Positions 54,253 to 64,000 of a DNA stretch of 64,000 bases are shown piece by piece. The stretch is taken from NCBI GenBank assembly GCA_022410635.1, contig JAJVDF010000029.1, positions 3,104,107 to 3,168,106 on the forward strand, given 5' to 3'. The translations under genes were made by a program, and so were the position numbers. Under the pieces are notes generated by a model. That model searched no databases, had not been told where the DNA came from, and worked only from the letters and a program-made list of their open reading frames with translations. The stretch is from Tretioscincus oriximinensis. Its lineage: Eukaryota > Chordata > Lepidosauria > Squamata > Gymnophthalmidae. Numbering within the stretch: position 1 is the stretch's first letter; each line of letters starts with the position of its first letter.

Positions 54253-54603
54253 GGGCGCATCCTGCTCAGCAAGGGGTGGGTGGGAAGGAGGGGGCTGTGA
54301 ATGCCCCCTCCCTCCTCCTCCTCCTCCCTCTCGCGGCTGCACCTCCACCTGCCCCCCAATTCGGGCGCCCTGCGAGCTTCAGCCCGGGGAACGTGCGCCC
54401 CGCTGCCTGGGCAAAGGGGGGGGAGGGGGGGGGCGGCGGCGGCTTCCTAAACACGCGCCTGCTCCAGCCGTCGAAGGACAAGCAGGCGCTGCCCCGGGTG
54501 CGTCTATGGGGCTGCTGGGGGAGGAAGGCTCGGAGGGACCCCCGCCCTCCCCTGAGGGGACCCCCTTGGTGCCCCGGGACCCTCGCGGATAGGAATGAAT
54601 GAA

Positions 54604-54606
<3 letters not shown>

Positions 54607-54689
<83 letters not shown>
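54607..54689. repeat. (AAT)n microsatellite, about 28 units
   Basis: Uninterrupted AAT units follow a short GAAT run (54,594-54,606), inside the CpG-rich region. The long poly-Leu and poly-Tyr frames on the minus strand come from this repeat and are not genes. Confidence 0.98.
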
Positions 54690-54691
<2 letters not shown>

Positions 54692-55060
54692 CGAGGCGCG
54701 CACCAAAGCCCGCGGGCGCCGGTGGGAGCCTGGCGGAAGGGTGCCTCAGGGGCTGCTGTGCTGAGGCGTCCTTCTCTGTTGCCCCCTTCGCCTCTCAAGG
54801 CGCCCCTCCACCAGGCGAGGCTCCCTGGCCTTTATCAGAGGGGGGGGGGCAGTGGGGGCCTCTTTCCCCGCTTGCCATGAAAGGGGAAGGTGGAGGCGGC
54901 GCCCCAAAACTCGACGCCCCGTTTCTTCCTTATTCAGCGCCTCCCTGGGCCTGGGCCCTCCCGCGGAGCCTTTCCCCGGCCTGTGTCTCGGATTAGGAGC
55001 CCGCCATTTACCCTGGCACGTGGGCGGCCAAGCCCTGTACCGAGAAAGAACCCAGAAGAA

Positions 55061-55201
55061 GGCCCCATCCACACGGAGTCTTATTCTGGGTCACATCTTG
55101 GGACAGAGCCGTTCGGGGCCTGCCACAGTCTCCACCAGCATGTGCATAACAGGCTCCTATTCCGAGAGACAGCCCGGGATAAAGCTCCGTGTGGATGCGG
55201 C
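55061..55201. mobile_element. Palindromic MITE inside the CpG region
   Basis: GGCCCCATCCACACGGAG at the left and CTCCGTGTGGATGCGGC at the right, with the core GGGGCCTGCCACAGTCTCCA and AACAGGCTCCTATTCCGAGA. Confidence 0.85.
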
Positions 55202-55384
55202 ATAGGGCTCCTTGGGCACACAGCAAGGGAGGCGCAGCGTGGCGATTGCCTGGGATGGATCCATGAAACGCCGCCGCCTGAAGGGGTTTTTAACCAGGAA
55301 GCCGCAGGGCCGGCAGAGGGTCCCTGGGTGGTGGCGCTTAGAAAGAAAAAGGCTCGTGTCCTCCTGCACCCCCCCCCCCCCCGG

Positions 55385-55505
55385 GCTGAGCCTAATCTGG
55401 GCTAAGTGAGAGCTTGGCCACCCACGTGACCACTCGGGGCCTGCCATAGCCTACACTGTCCTGCAGACTGCAGGTTCCTATTGCATGACGCCGCCCAGCC
55501 CAGCG
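55385..55505. mobile_element. Partial palindromic MITE in the CpG region
   Basis: GGGGCCTGCCATAGCCTACA and CTGCAGGTTCCTATTGCATG give the shared core; the ends are not clear. Confidence 0.6.
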
Positions 55506-56812
55506 GGAGATTAAAAGGGCACGTGCGGAGAGCCCCAGTCACGGCCGCCCTCTGGCCACTGCACGGGGGGCCCCGGAGGGCTGCGCTGGGCCTACAGGGC
55601 TGATTTCCCGCCCAGGTTCCCAGGGAGCCCTGGGTCGGGTCGGCGGGGGCTGGGGAGGCGGTGGAACGTTCCCCGGGAGTGTCCGGAGTCGTCCTAGCAA
55701 TGGAGCGGGTCTGAGGGGGCGGCGATGCAATGNGATTCCACAAGGATGATGGTCTCCCTGCTGGGGGACTCGGAAGAGAAACTTCTCCCGCCCGGGCGCT
55801 ATGGTAACGGAGGATCCGGACTGACGCCGGGCCCCGAGGCGAGAAGATTGCATGGGCAGCCCGAAGCAGGGAAGACCCTGAGGCCTCCAAATAAAATAGC
55901 TGCTGGGGTCTGGAGGCTAACGGGAAAAGGCTTCCCTAGGCAAATTTACTTCTTCAGAGCACCAGTGCACGGAACTTCAGGCCGCCTAGCCTTTTCTCCT
56001 TAGCCTCTAAAGTGCTAGGGGGCTCCCTGGCTGGATTCCCTGGGAAGAGCAAGAATCTGCTTGCAGATTCTGCTTCTTTATTTGCAGAGCACTCTTGACG
56101 CCCCCTCGCTGCCTCTTCATTATTCTCAGGGTCGGAGCCTGGACCAGAAATGTCATGCAAGCCAAACTTTATAAGACGCTTTCCCAAGCCTGGGCTTCAG
56201 TAACACCTGGCAAACGTTTTAAAATACACTCATGCTGGAAATGTTGGGGACTGGCTACTGGGGACTTTGGCTAACATGCCGGTTCCAGGCTTTATGGAAT
56301 AAAAACTAGGAGTGACACATACTTGGGTAATTAAAAACGTAGGTCTGGGGTTTATCAGAATTTGTGCAAAACACACATCCAATGCAAAATTCGTGATTTT
56401 GACTGCCTGCCCTGGAAATTTGCTGGGTTTCTCAGATTTGGGTAAAATATGGGTATTTTAGCTTTGTAGAGGTCTTGGTAAGGGTAAAAAGCTAAGTACA
56501 TAAATATTGACAGAAAATCTGCAGGGGAGCTCCTAAATCCTAAAATCATATGGTACTGATTTCAGGATATTGGCCTATGACCTGATGATTTTAACATGAC
56601 TAACATTCAAATAAAATGGGATTCTACAACCTGTACTTTTTGTATCCCCTTTCAATATTGATTCAGGCTGTGTTTGTGGTGTTTCTTTAAGTTATCGATT
56701 TGATTCATTCCTGTGTGAATTGTCAAAAGTAGTACTGAGAATTAGTATTTTCAGCTAAATCAGATTCAGCTAATCTCAAATTAACCCTCCAGATGCTGCT
56801 CGAGCTCCAGCA

Positions 56813-57061
56813 TTTATTTATTTATTTATTTATTTATTTGTATTTATATTCTGCCCTACACTCAAAGGTCTCAGGGCGGGCAAGAGGGGGGCGTAGATAG
56901 CTTTTGTTGCTTTCTCTACAACAGACACCCTGTGAANNAGNTGGGGCTGAGAGAGTTCTAAAGAACTGTGACTGGCCCAAGGTCACTTGTCTGGCTTCAT
57001 GGAGGAGTGGGAATCGAACTGAGAGACTACCAGATAAGAATCCAACACTAACCACTACACA
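56813..57061 (-). mobile_element. tRNA-derived SINE, reversed, same family as 35,984
   Basis: On the minus strand: TAGTGGTTAGTGTTGGATTC (A box), TCGATTCCCACTCC-type B box, CAGTTCTTTAGAACTCTC, then TGAGACCTTTGAGTGTAGGG and an (AAAT)n tail. It lies next to the CR1 3' end at 57,065. Confidence 0.88.
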
Positions 57062-57064
57062 CTA

Positions 57065-57350
57065 CAATGCAGAGGGATCAGCATTGTTCTCATTGGCACA
57101 AAGAAAGACTAGAAACAATGGGATGAAACTACAGGGGAGAAGATTTAGATTAGATATCAGAAAAAAGTTTCTAACAGGGTGATAAACCAGTGGAACAGTC
57201 TTCCAGTCTGCGCTGGAAGTTTTTAAACAGAGACTGGACAGTCAACTGTCTGGGATGGTTTAATGAATCTTGCATTGAGCAGGGGGTTTGACCCAATGGC
57301 CCTGGAGGTCCCTTCCAACTCTATGATTATATGATTCTACACTCCTAAAT
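57065..57350 (+). mobile_element. CR1 LINE 3' end
   Basis: The end reads CATTGAGCAGGGGGTTTGAC, CCTGGAGGTCCCTTCCAACT and an ATGATT-type terminal repeat (CTATGATTATATGATTCT), diagnostic of CR1 3' ends. Upstream text (GATTAGATATCAG, GGAACAGTCTTCC) is the usual CR1 C-terminal/3' UTR. Confidence 0.92.
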
Positions 57351-58312
57351 TCTGTATTCCCAGAATTCCATTTCCAATATTCTATGTTCCCAGTATTCCA
57401 TTCAGCATTCTGTTCTTCCAGAATCACATTTATATCGTTCTGTGTCCTGACCCAGCAATGTATTATTCTATGTTCTCAGCAGCATTCCACTCATAACACC
57501 TGAACTCCAGGAACATCTAGCCATTTGAAATCCCGGTATTTTCTGCAATTCCCTAGCTATTAGCAATGATTTCTCCCTCGTTTGGCCTAAGGTTAGTTTG
57601 CTCTCCACCTTACTAGAACTTCCTTAACAGTTTCTAAAACAAATTCCTTTCCTTTTTGAATTTTAAAAGGAATAACGACACCAATAATTAGTGAGCCCAC
57701 NTGCTTTATTTCTAGCTCATAACTTCAGAATGCTAAATAGATATAATTATCAAGCCAGCGTTTGAGAACAAGGCTGCTATATTGGTTCTTTCTGCACTTG
57801 TGTGTGATACTGCAAGGCAGAGCAATTTGCCCCATCCCAAAACAGGAAACCATCCGAAGCTGAGAGGGCGACATGGCCACCTGCATTTCAAATGGCCAAT
57901 CCTGTCTCACTCCTCACACTTCCTCTTTGGAGACCCCTTGGAGGGAATAGCAATACTTTGATCTGGTGGTGCTTCCTAAAGATTAAAAACCATTGGTAAT
58001 ATTATACTGTCAGATCATAATGGCCAGGCCAATTGTAGACTTATTTAAGGAGGTTTACATGCAAATAATTTTCAGTGCCCTAGCTTTGTGCTGTGCAAAT
58101 GAAGTATGCTAATCACTGCTACCTTGCACAAAGATGGCAATGCCCTACTTTAGCTATAGTCAGATCGACTACCAGTGTAGAAAAAACGTTTTGTGTAAGA
58201 ACTCATATTCCTTCATTCCATTAACCATATTCCATTAATATGTAGAAAAGCATCCAGGCTAGTGATCTGTAATGATTAACTTCCAAGGACCTGTTCCTAT
58301 GAAGAAACAGCA

Positions 58313-58728
58313 GGCACAGATAGTTCAGTTGCTAAGGAATCCATCTCTCATCTGGGAGATCAGGTTTTGAAGTCCTGTGTTGGACATGGGGAGGGGTGAG
58401 CATCTTCCACTAGCCTGTAGCTCTAGCCAACCCAGTTTTCGAAAACATGAATTGCAAGAAATTGCAGCTGACTGCAAGTAAATACATGGGAACCTGGAGG
58501 GGAAGTTAGAATGTAAGCCTTCAGACAAAAATACCTTTGTAAGCCGCTTTGAGTCCCTTTGAAAGGTGAGAAAAGCGGAGTATAAGAACCCAGTCCTCCT
58601 TCCTCCCTCCTTCTTCCCTTCTCCCTCCTCCCTCCTGTTCTTCTTTTTCTCTTCCTCCTCCTCCTCCTCCTTCTCCTTCTCCTTTTCTCATTCTTCTCCT
58701 TCTTCTCCTTCTTCTCCTTCTTCTTAAC
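58313..58728 (+). mobile_element. tRNA-derived SINE with pyrimidine tail, copy 3
   Basis: Starts GCACAGATAGTTCAGTTGCT, has GGTTTTGAAGTCC, TGTAGCTCTAGCCAACCCAG and TGTAAGCCGCTTTGAGTCCC, then a tail of about 130 bases of C/T mixed CTT and CCT units. An Arg/Glu-rich frame on the opposite strand is an artefact of this tail. Confidence 0.9.
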
Positions 58729-59380
58729 TCTGCCTGGTTAATTGACTGCAATATCTAGATGACTCTGTGGAACAGGATATGTCCCATGTGGTTTTATCAT
58801 GAGCCCAGTAACTGCTTAACACTTGGATAGGAAGTCTTGTCTTGTTTTACAACTAAACTAAATGAAATCTCAGAAACCGAGAAAAAAGTTAAACTGGTGT
58901 CAAAAATATCAGTAACTTGGGAACGGAAACAGATGGAAATTGCAGCAATTTATTATTACCATTACTGACAAAGTATGGCAGAAATCCAATCTATGGTAAA
59001 TTTCTATCAGTTTTTTACAGTTGATCACTACTACCAGAAACACTTAGAAAAGTATTACTTGATGCTTTTAATGCCATACTTAAGGAGAAATTTATTAATA
59101 GTAAAGGATTATAAAATATTTACTTATAATGAAAATAATCTTCATACAAAATACTTATGAGTATTTGACAAATTAAAATGCTTTTGTTTTTGGAGTCCTT
59201 TTTTTGAAAATTTTAGTTACAGGTGGTTTAAATAATGCACACCATTTTGAAACAGAATGGATAAAGTTGTGCCTGAATGAAAATATTCTCAAGTAGTTAA
59301 GAGCTGTTTTCTCAAATCAAGAAAGTTTTTAATTTTTAGAACTTATGTCCTAGATATTTTATGATGACCATATTTACTCG

Positions 59381-59555
59381 ATTTCAGAGAAATAGCCGTG
59401 TTAGTCNAGTAGAAAGTCCAGCAAAGGAGCTAGTAGCACTTTGAGACTAACTTGAGAAAAGTGGGTGGCAGAAGCTTTCATAGACAGGTCTACTTCTTCA
59501 GATGCCACCCACTTTTCCCCAGCTAGTCTCAAAGTGCTTCTAGCTCCTTTGCTGG
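59381..59555. repeat. Fold-back repeat, inverted dimer
   Basis: 59,417-59,470 and 59,504-59,555 are near-perfect inverted repeats (TCCAGCAAAGGAGCTAGTAG against its complement), joined by TAGACAGGTCTACTTCTTCA. The left half also carries AAATAGCCGTGTTAGTC. The same unit occurs singly elsewhere in the window. Confidence 0.9.
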
Positions 59556-59639
59556 ATATTTAGTATAAGCTGAGTTTTTCAGCACATTTTTATGCTGAAA
59601 AAGCCCCTCTCGGCTTATATAGAAACTAAAATCCTGATT

Positions 59640-59790
59640 CCACCGAGCCTTATTCTGGGATGCATCTCAGTGCAGATCTTGGCCATCCAGATCTGCAGCC
59701 GATGCGCCTATGGCAGCCNATGCGCCTGCTGAAGTCCACACTTGCATGTAGATGGCAGGCTCCAGTTCTGAGGTCCCACCCTAGTCAATA
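59640..59790. mobile_element. Palindromic MITE, diverged ends
   Basis: CCGAGCCTTATTCTGGGATG, TGCATGTAGATGGCAGGCTC and CAGTTCTGAGGTCCCACCCT; the centre holds an extra tandem GATGCGCCT-type unit. Confidence 0.7.
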
Positions 59791-60642
59791 AGCTTTCCAA
59801 GTTTTTTGTAGTAAAATTAGACGCCTTGGCTTATATTGTTCAATTACTTCTAAAACAGTTATTTTATTTTGATAACCACTTTGCAATTTTTTCAATTCTA
59901 ATATGGTAATATTTCCTTCATTTTATTTATTTCTGTTTATTGTATATTCAGAGTTCACAGGGAGGGTTATAATAAAACTGTGGAACTTAATTAAAATGAA
60001 CTTACTGAAACAAATTATAGCAAAATCTAATATAGAAGGAAACCATTCCATTTAAGAATGCACCTTAATGAAGGAACTGACAATCAACAGACAGAAAAAT
60101 AATATTTTTACATCTTTCATTTCATTTTAAGTCTTTTGTGCCCCTTATTTACTGCATTTCAAATTACATTTTTAATNCAGACTAGTGTCATAAAGTTTGA
60201 AGGCTGGAGTTACATATAGCCAATAACAAGAATAAATACTCTTGCCAAATATCTAACAATAGTAATGTATGACTAGTTTTTTTCTATTTTAGTCTTTTCT
60301 ATTCTATTTTTTATTGCCATGGAACAGGAAGTTTAAAAGCTACAAGTAACCTCCCAGAGGTCATCATACCAGAACGGTTCCCAGAAAATAGCCTTATGAA
60401 TAAATATGCAACTAGAGCATCTCTTACTGTCTCTGGTTTCTTTCTTTCCTCTTGGAGAACTGTAGAAAGGTCCTGTGTCTCTGAAAGCTGCTGCTACTTC
60501 CTTTCATTACCTTTGACAAAATAACTTGTCTCATCATAGGGAGCAACAATATGANCAGACAATAGCAAAACAAAACAAACCCCTCCTCAGCTGTCCTTTA
60601 AATTCTCTACCCAACCTTACAGCTGATACCCTTATTCAGTGG

Positions 60643-60659
60643 TATGTGTGTGTGTGTTG
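60643..60659. repeat. Short (TG)n tract
   Basis: Seven to eight TG units in the upstream region. Confidence 0.9.
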
Positions 60660-61384
60660 AGAGAGATAGAAACAGACGTGTAATGTAAGGAATTGCTGCC
60701 ACTCTTATGACACCATCTGTTGGGATAGCCGCACAAGCTTTTGGTCTGTGCAGATTGGGTTATTTGGGAAGTGCTGAGCCCTACTGGAACCCTCAGCAAG
60801 CAGGCAGCTTAAAATAATATTCTGCTTTCCACCACAATGCTGATGGCTGCCAAATCTTTCCCTCAAATTGCTGAATAGCACAAACATTTCTGCACTTATT
60901 GTTAATCCTGATCATGATCTTTCTTGGTGTGCTTCTGGGCCTTATCATTGTGCATATTAATACGGATCTATGAGACAGATCCTACTGCTGCTGTATGCTC
61001 TGATTGTGTTGAATGGAATATGATCCAGATCAGGAAGGCTGACAGATCCATTTAAACAAATCTATCAGCAGACTAACAGGGCCTGATCTAGACCCATTTC
61101 TTAGGTCTACGGGTAGATATGCGCAGGAAAAAACGAGATAATGGTATACATCGCTCTGTCAGAGGCGCTTAATCAAATAATGGATTCATAAAAAAGTTAA
61201 CATGTTCCACAGGTTTGCTTCAATTATGTTTTTAAGTATGAATCTATCAAAATATAATTGCTGAATATAACAGGAGCAGTTTTAAAAATATGCATAACAA
61301 ATCATCCCCAGAAAGCTATGAGCTGTGCCCACCGTTGAAAATGAGAAAGCAAACACGTGCCACGTATAAGTTGCTTTTTTTTGT

Positions 61385-61462
61385 TACATATTATTCATTT
61401 ATTTGCATTTCTATACCACCTATGTTCAAAGGTCTCAGGGCGGTTAACAATAAAAACAGAAT
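61385..61462 (-). mobile_element. LINE/SINE 3' tail, reversed
   Basis: Read on the minus strand: CGCCCTGAGACCTTTGAACA, then a short AAAT tail. It is the same 3' tail family. Confidence 0.72.
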
Positions 61463-61934
61463 TAACGTGTTAGGGGAGCTACTATCTCATATGTTGTTTT
61501 GGCTGTTAAGAAGGGATAGGGTAGATTATCATTGCAAGCCATTATATTTTTTTAAATGAGTATTTATAGTGGCATTTCCATGAATGGCATGCTTACAATG
61601 CTTTTCTTCACAAGAGAAAGCAAATTCTATTGTGAGAAAAAGGCTTGTAAAAGTCAGCCAGTGTAATTTACAGCTTGGCAGTGAATTTAGATTATTCTTT
61701 TCTTCCTGCACCCAACCCAAAAATGCACATAGAAGTTGGTGGTAACTTATTCAGATGGCTATGCGGCTGCTTCTTGTATAGGGTNCAGAATGCCTCTTGA
61801 AGTTAGTTGCTGGGAGACCAGAAACAAGGCAAGCTGTTGCATTTGATGACCCATGATGTGCTTCCATATGAACAGTAGGAACAGTCTACTGCCCTAGGTA
61901 GGCTCCTGGTCTAATGCAGTGGGCTACTTCTTGC

Positions 61935-62134
61935 TAGGCTGACCAGACAAGCCCTTTTTGGGGGGGATTGAAAACCTGATTTTGGGGTGCCTCCCAATTT
62001 TTTCTGAGGAAAATGATTTCAAAAAAAGATTTTTTAAAAAAATTTTAAATTTTTTTCCTCAGAAAAAAACAGGAGGCACCCCAAAATGGGTTTTCAAATA
62101 CCCCCCCCCCCAAAAGGGCTCATCTGGTCACCCT
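61935..62134. mobile_element. Palindromic element with GGTGACCAGA-type ends and duplicated target
   Basis: AGGCTGACCAGA (61,936) and TCTGGTCACCCT (62,123) are inverted ends; further in, TTTTGGGGTGCCTCC pairs with GGAGGCACCCCAAAA. The flank ACTTCTTGC is present on both sides (61,926 and 62,135), fitting a target duplication. Confidence 0.85.
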
Positions 62135-63640
62135 ACTTCTTGCCCTCTTATTTGTTTAATCAGGTTAATTTCACTAGTTAGTTGCTGTTTGGAGTGGAGA
62201 CACCTTGGAGGTATAAGGAATAAATCTGGTAACTTTTGCTGGGATATATGGCCCCCATCTTAGTTGCACCATGCCAATTGCTTTTCCTAGTGATTCTGAC
62301 TTTCTTGAAACTAGTGAGTTTTCAGCTAGGTGAAATCCAAAATGTAATACCTCACTGAATACTGAAAATAATAAATACTGGGAAAAATATGCATTGTATT
62401 AGTAAGCCTACATTCCCAGGGCTGAGAAATAGGCCCAGTATACCATACATTGAAATTAATTCACAAAATAGTTCTTTGGGCACTAATCACGGAAGTGGGA
62501 GACTGCAGAATAAAGGGACTGGGAATTGTAATCACGCTGCTTCTTTTGGTTCTGTGTGAAGGAGTTTTTGTGTCTGAGATCAAAGATNAGCCCTTCCCTC
62601 TTTTTTCCAGAATGGTTTGGTCTGTGTGACCTAACCTTTGAAAGCTGCTATAGTGAGCTCAGTTGGGGTGACCTTTCCCAGCCTCTGCATCTTTCTCATG
62701 GGGAGTCAGAGATCGACCCAAGGGACCATCCTGGCCGCTGTACAGCAGCATCATGCTCCAAAATCTGAAATAGTCACTCAGCAGCTCAGCGATTAGCAAA
62801 AGAGCAACAAGGGTCAACGCTGATGTAAGGCTCCTGGGGTTTTGCTTCTCATGTCACCCTCCACTTCGTCTGATCCTTTTAAGCTGCTGCAGAAATCACA
62901 TTCCCTCTGTTGTTCTCCACATCGTTACTGTCCCTTTAGGATCTTTTAAGGAAGCCAAAGCTATTTATGTAAGGATATCAGGCCAAAGATTGCGCGAAAG
63001 AGACACAGCATGCAGAACTGGACGATTTGACAATATTCACACAACTATTAGGAGTAAGAAGAAAGTTGTATCAACAGCCGCTGCTTGCTAGGAATTAAAA
63101 AGGATTTTGTTTAAAAAAAGTTTCTAATGTTTTGTTTTTAAGCAGATATATGAGCTGTTTCCATTCCCATTCCAACACTGTGATGGATTTTATTTTATCT
63201 TTAGTTCTTTATTCGTATATGTACAGTAAGTGCATGAACATGTTTCTGGATATTAGTATAGAAGCTCATGCTGTAATCAGACACATACTTTAATCTAACT
63301 TTTAGAATAAATAAATAAGAGGTAAAAAGAAGAAAAACAGTAGTTTAATTTATGGAAGGAAGGTGGCCTATTAATAAGTGAAGGGATTAGAAGGTTTAAG
63401 GACAGAAGAAAGTTCTAACGCCTTTCCTGGACCCTTTCTATACTGAGTACTGTTTTGAGATATAACTCAAACAGGGGCCTGCAATTCACATGAAATCCTA
63501 GAACAAGACTCAGGGCAGTAAAAGGCAGGTCTTGGGAATGGTTTCACATTTAATGAGAAGAGATAAAGGGCACCTCAACTGAGGACAGATTCAAACAGGT
63601 TATACCTGAAATGCTTCAACAGCCAGAGTTATACATCAGT

Positions 63641-63800
63641 GGCCCTATCCCCACTGAGCCTTCTTCTGGGTTATATCTCGGGACAGATCGTGGCCACCCA
63701 AATGCCAATATAGGCTATGGCAGNCCCCATTCTGGCATGTAGATGGCCATGCTCCTATTCTGAGTTAGAACCTAGAATAAGGCTCAGTGAAAACAGGGCC
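63641..63800. mobile_element. Palindromic MITE, GGCCCTATCC ends
   Basis: GGCCCTATCCCCACTGAGCC at the left, AAGGCTCAGTGAAAACAGGG at the right, with the shared core (TATAGGCTATGGCAG, TGTAGATGGCCATGCTCCTA). Confidence 0.85.
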
Positions 63801-64000
63801 AGAGTGTTTGGTTTGACGGCTGGGCAATTTTTGAGTACTTTCTTAGGAGTAATGCAGAATACTTCTGCAGATTGACCAATGAGTATAGTTCCCTAGTATG
63901 AATCTTTCCAACTTTTGGCAATCCCTTAAATTGCAATCTCAAGGAATGCTTTTGTAAGATAACCAATTGCATGTTTAGTTGGCACAATGATGGGAGTTTG

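Larger units (their letters stand above)
54253..55900 (-). promoter_or_regulatory. CpG-rich region, probable promoter of the spectrin-repeat gene
   Basis: This stretch is GC-rich with many CpGs, unlike the AT-rich rest of the window, and lies just upstream of the first coding exon. A noncoding first exon is likely here or inside the adjacent gap, because a pyrimidine tract and AG (before 53,122) precede the coding exon. The transcription start cannot be placed. The region holds an AAT microsatellite and two palindromic MITE copies. Confidence 0.7.
59800..63640. other. Upstream intergenic sequence
   Basis: Except for the repeats listed at 60,643, 61,385 and 61,935, no exon, RNA gene or conserved-looking stretch was found on either strand. 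Confidence 0.5.

Noticed and set aside
53328..54602. Long frames of 320-424 codons on both strands
   Set aside because: They are made almost entirely of the N gap.
54266..54798. Poly-Leu and poly-Tyr frames on the minus strand
   Set aside because: They translate the AAT microsatellite and GC-rich flanks; no start context or splice support.
58521..58751. Arg/Glu/Gly-rich minus-strand frame
   Set aside because: It is the complement of the CT-rich SINE tail.
58975..59160. Plus-strand 61-codon frame rich in Tyr and Leu
   Set aside because: AT-rich, isolated and without a known pattern; possibly an old LINE remnant but not supportable.
62556..62768. Plus-strand frame of 70 codons upstream of the gene
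   Set aside because: No recognisable domain, promoter or splice signals; length is expected by chance.
1..64000. CRISPR arrays, operons, ribosome-binding sites, rRNA or tRNA genes
   Set aside because: The window is vertebrate nuclear DNA. tRNA-like boxes occur only in SINE heads that lack a full cloverleaf.

Overview
The window looks like nuclear DNA of a sauropsid vertebrate, most likely a squamate reptile. It has AT-rich introns with GT/AG borders, CR1- and L2/L3-like LINEs, L1-like fragments, tRNA-derived SINEs with reptile-type 3' tails, and many short palindromic DNA transposons. The species cannot be fixed from the sequence.

One protein-coding gene fills most of the window and lies on the minus strand. 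Its ATG exon is at 53,108-52,704, next to a GC-rich, CpG-rich region (54,253-about 55,900) that is interrupted by an 855-base gap. From there 28 coding exons run leftward, and the last visible one ends at 410. The splice phases of all 28 exons agree with one another and give one open frame of about 2,028 codons, which continues past the left edge of the window. The predicted protein has a disordered N-terminus (exons 1-2), a row of spectrin-type triple-helical repeats split by one linker (exons 3-22), a long low-complexity region that includes a single 1,701-base exon (exons 23-24), and a beta-spectrin-type PH domain spread over four tiny exons (25-28). No calponin-homology actin-binding domain precedes the repeats. 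I could not name the gene with confidence, so its symbol is left blank.

Right of the CpG region (about 55,900-64,000) I see no exons, only intergenic or upstream sequence with repeats.

The introns carry a dense layer of mobile elements: a LINE copy with an open reverse-transcriptase C-terminus (15,958-16,858); a 302-base element with perfect 23-base inverted ends and TA duplications (15,654-15,955); three copies of a tRNA-derived SINE with pyrimidine-rich tails (19,739, 48,444 and 58,313); a fold-back repeat present at least six times; a palindromic MITE family with a shared core and variable ends (seven or more copies, two of them in the CpG region); several CR1 3' ends; and isolated perfect hairpins.
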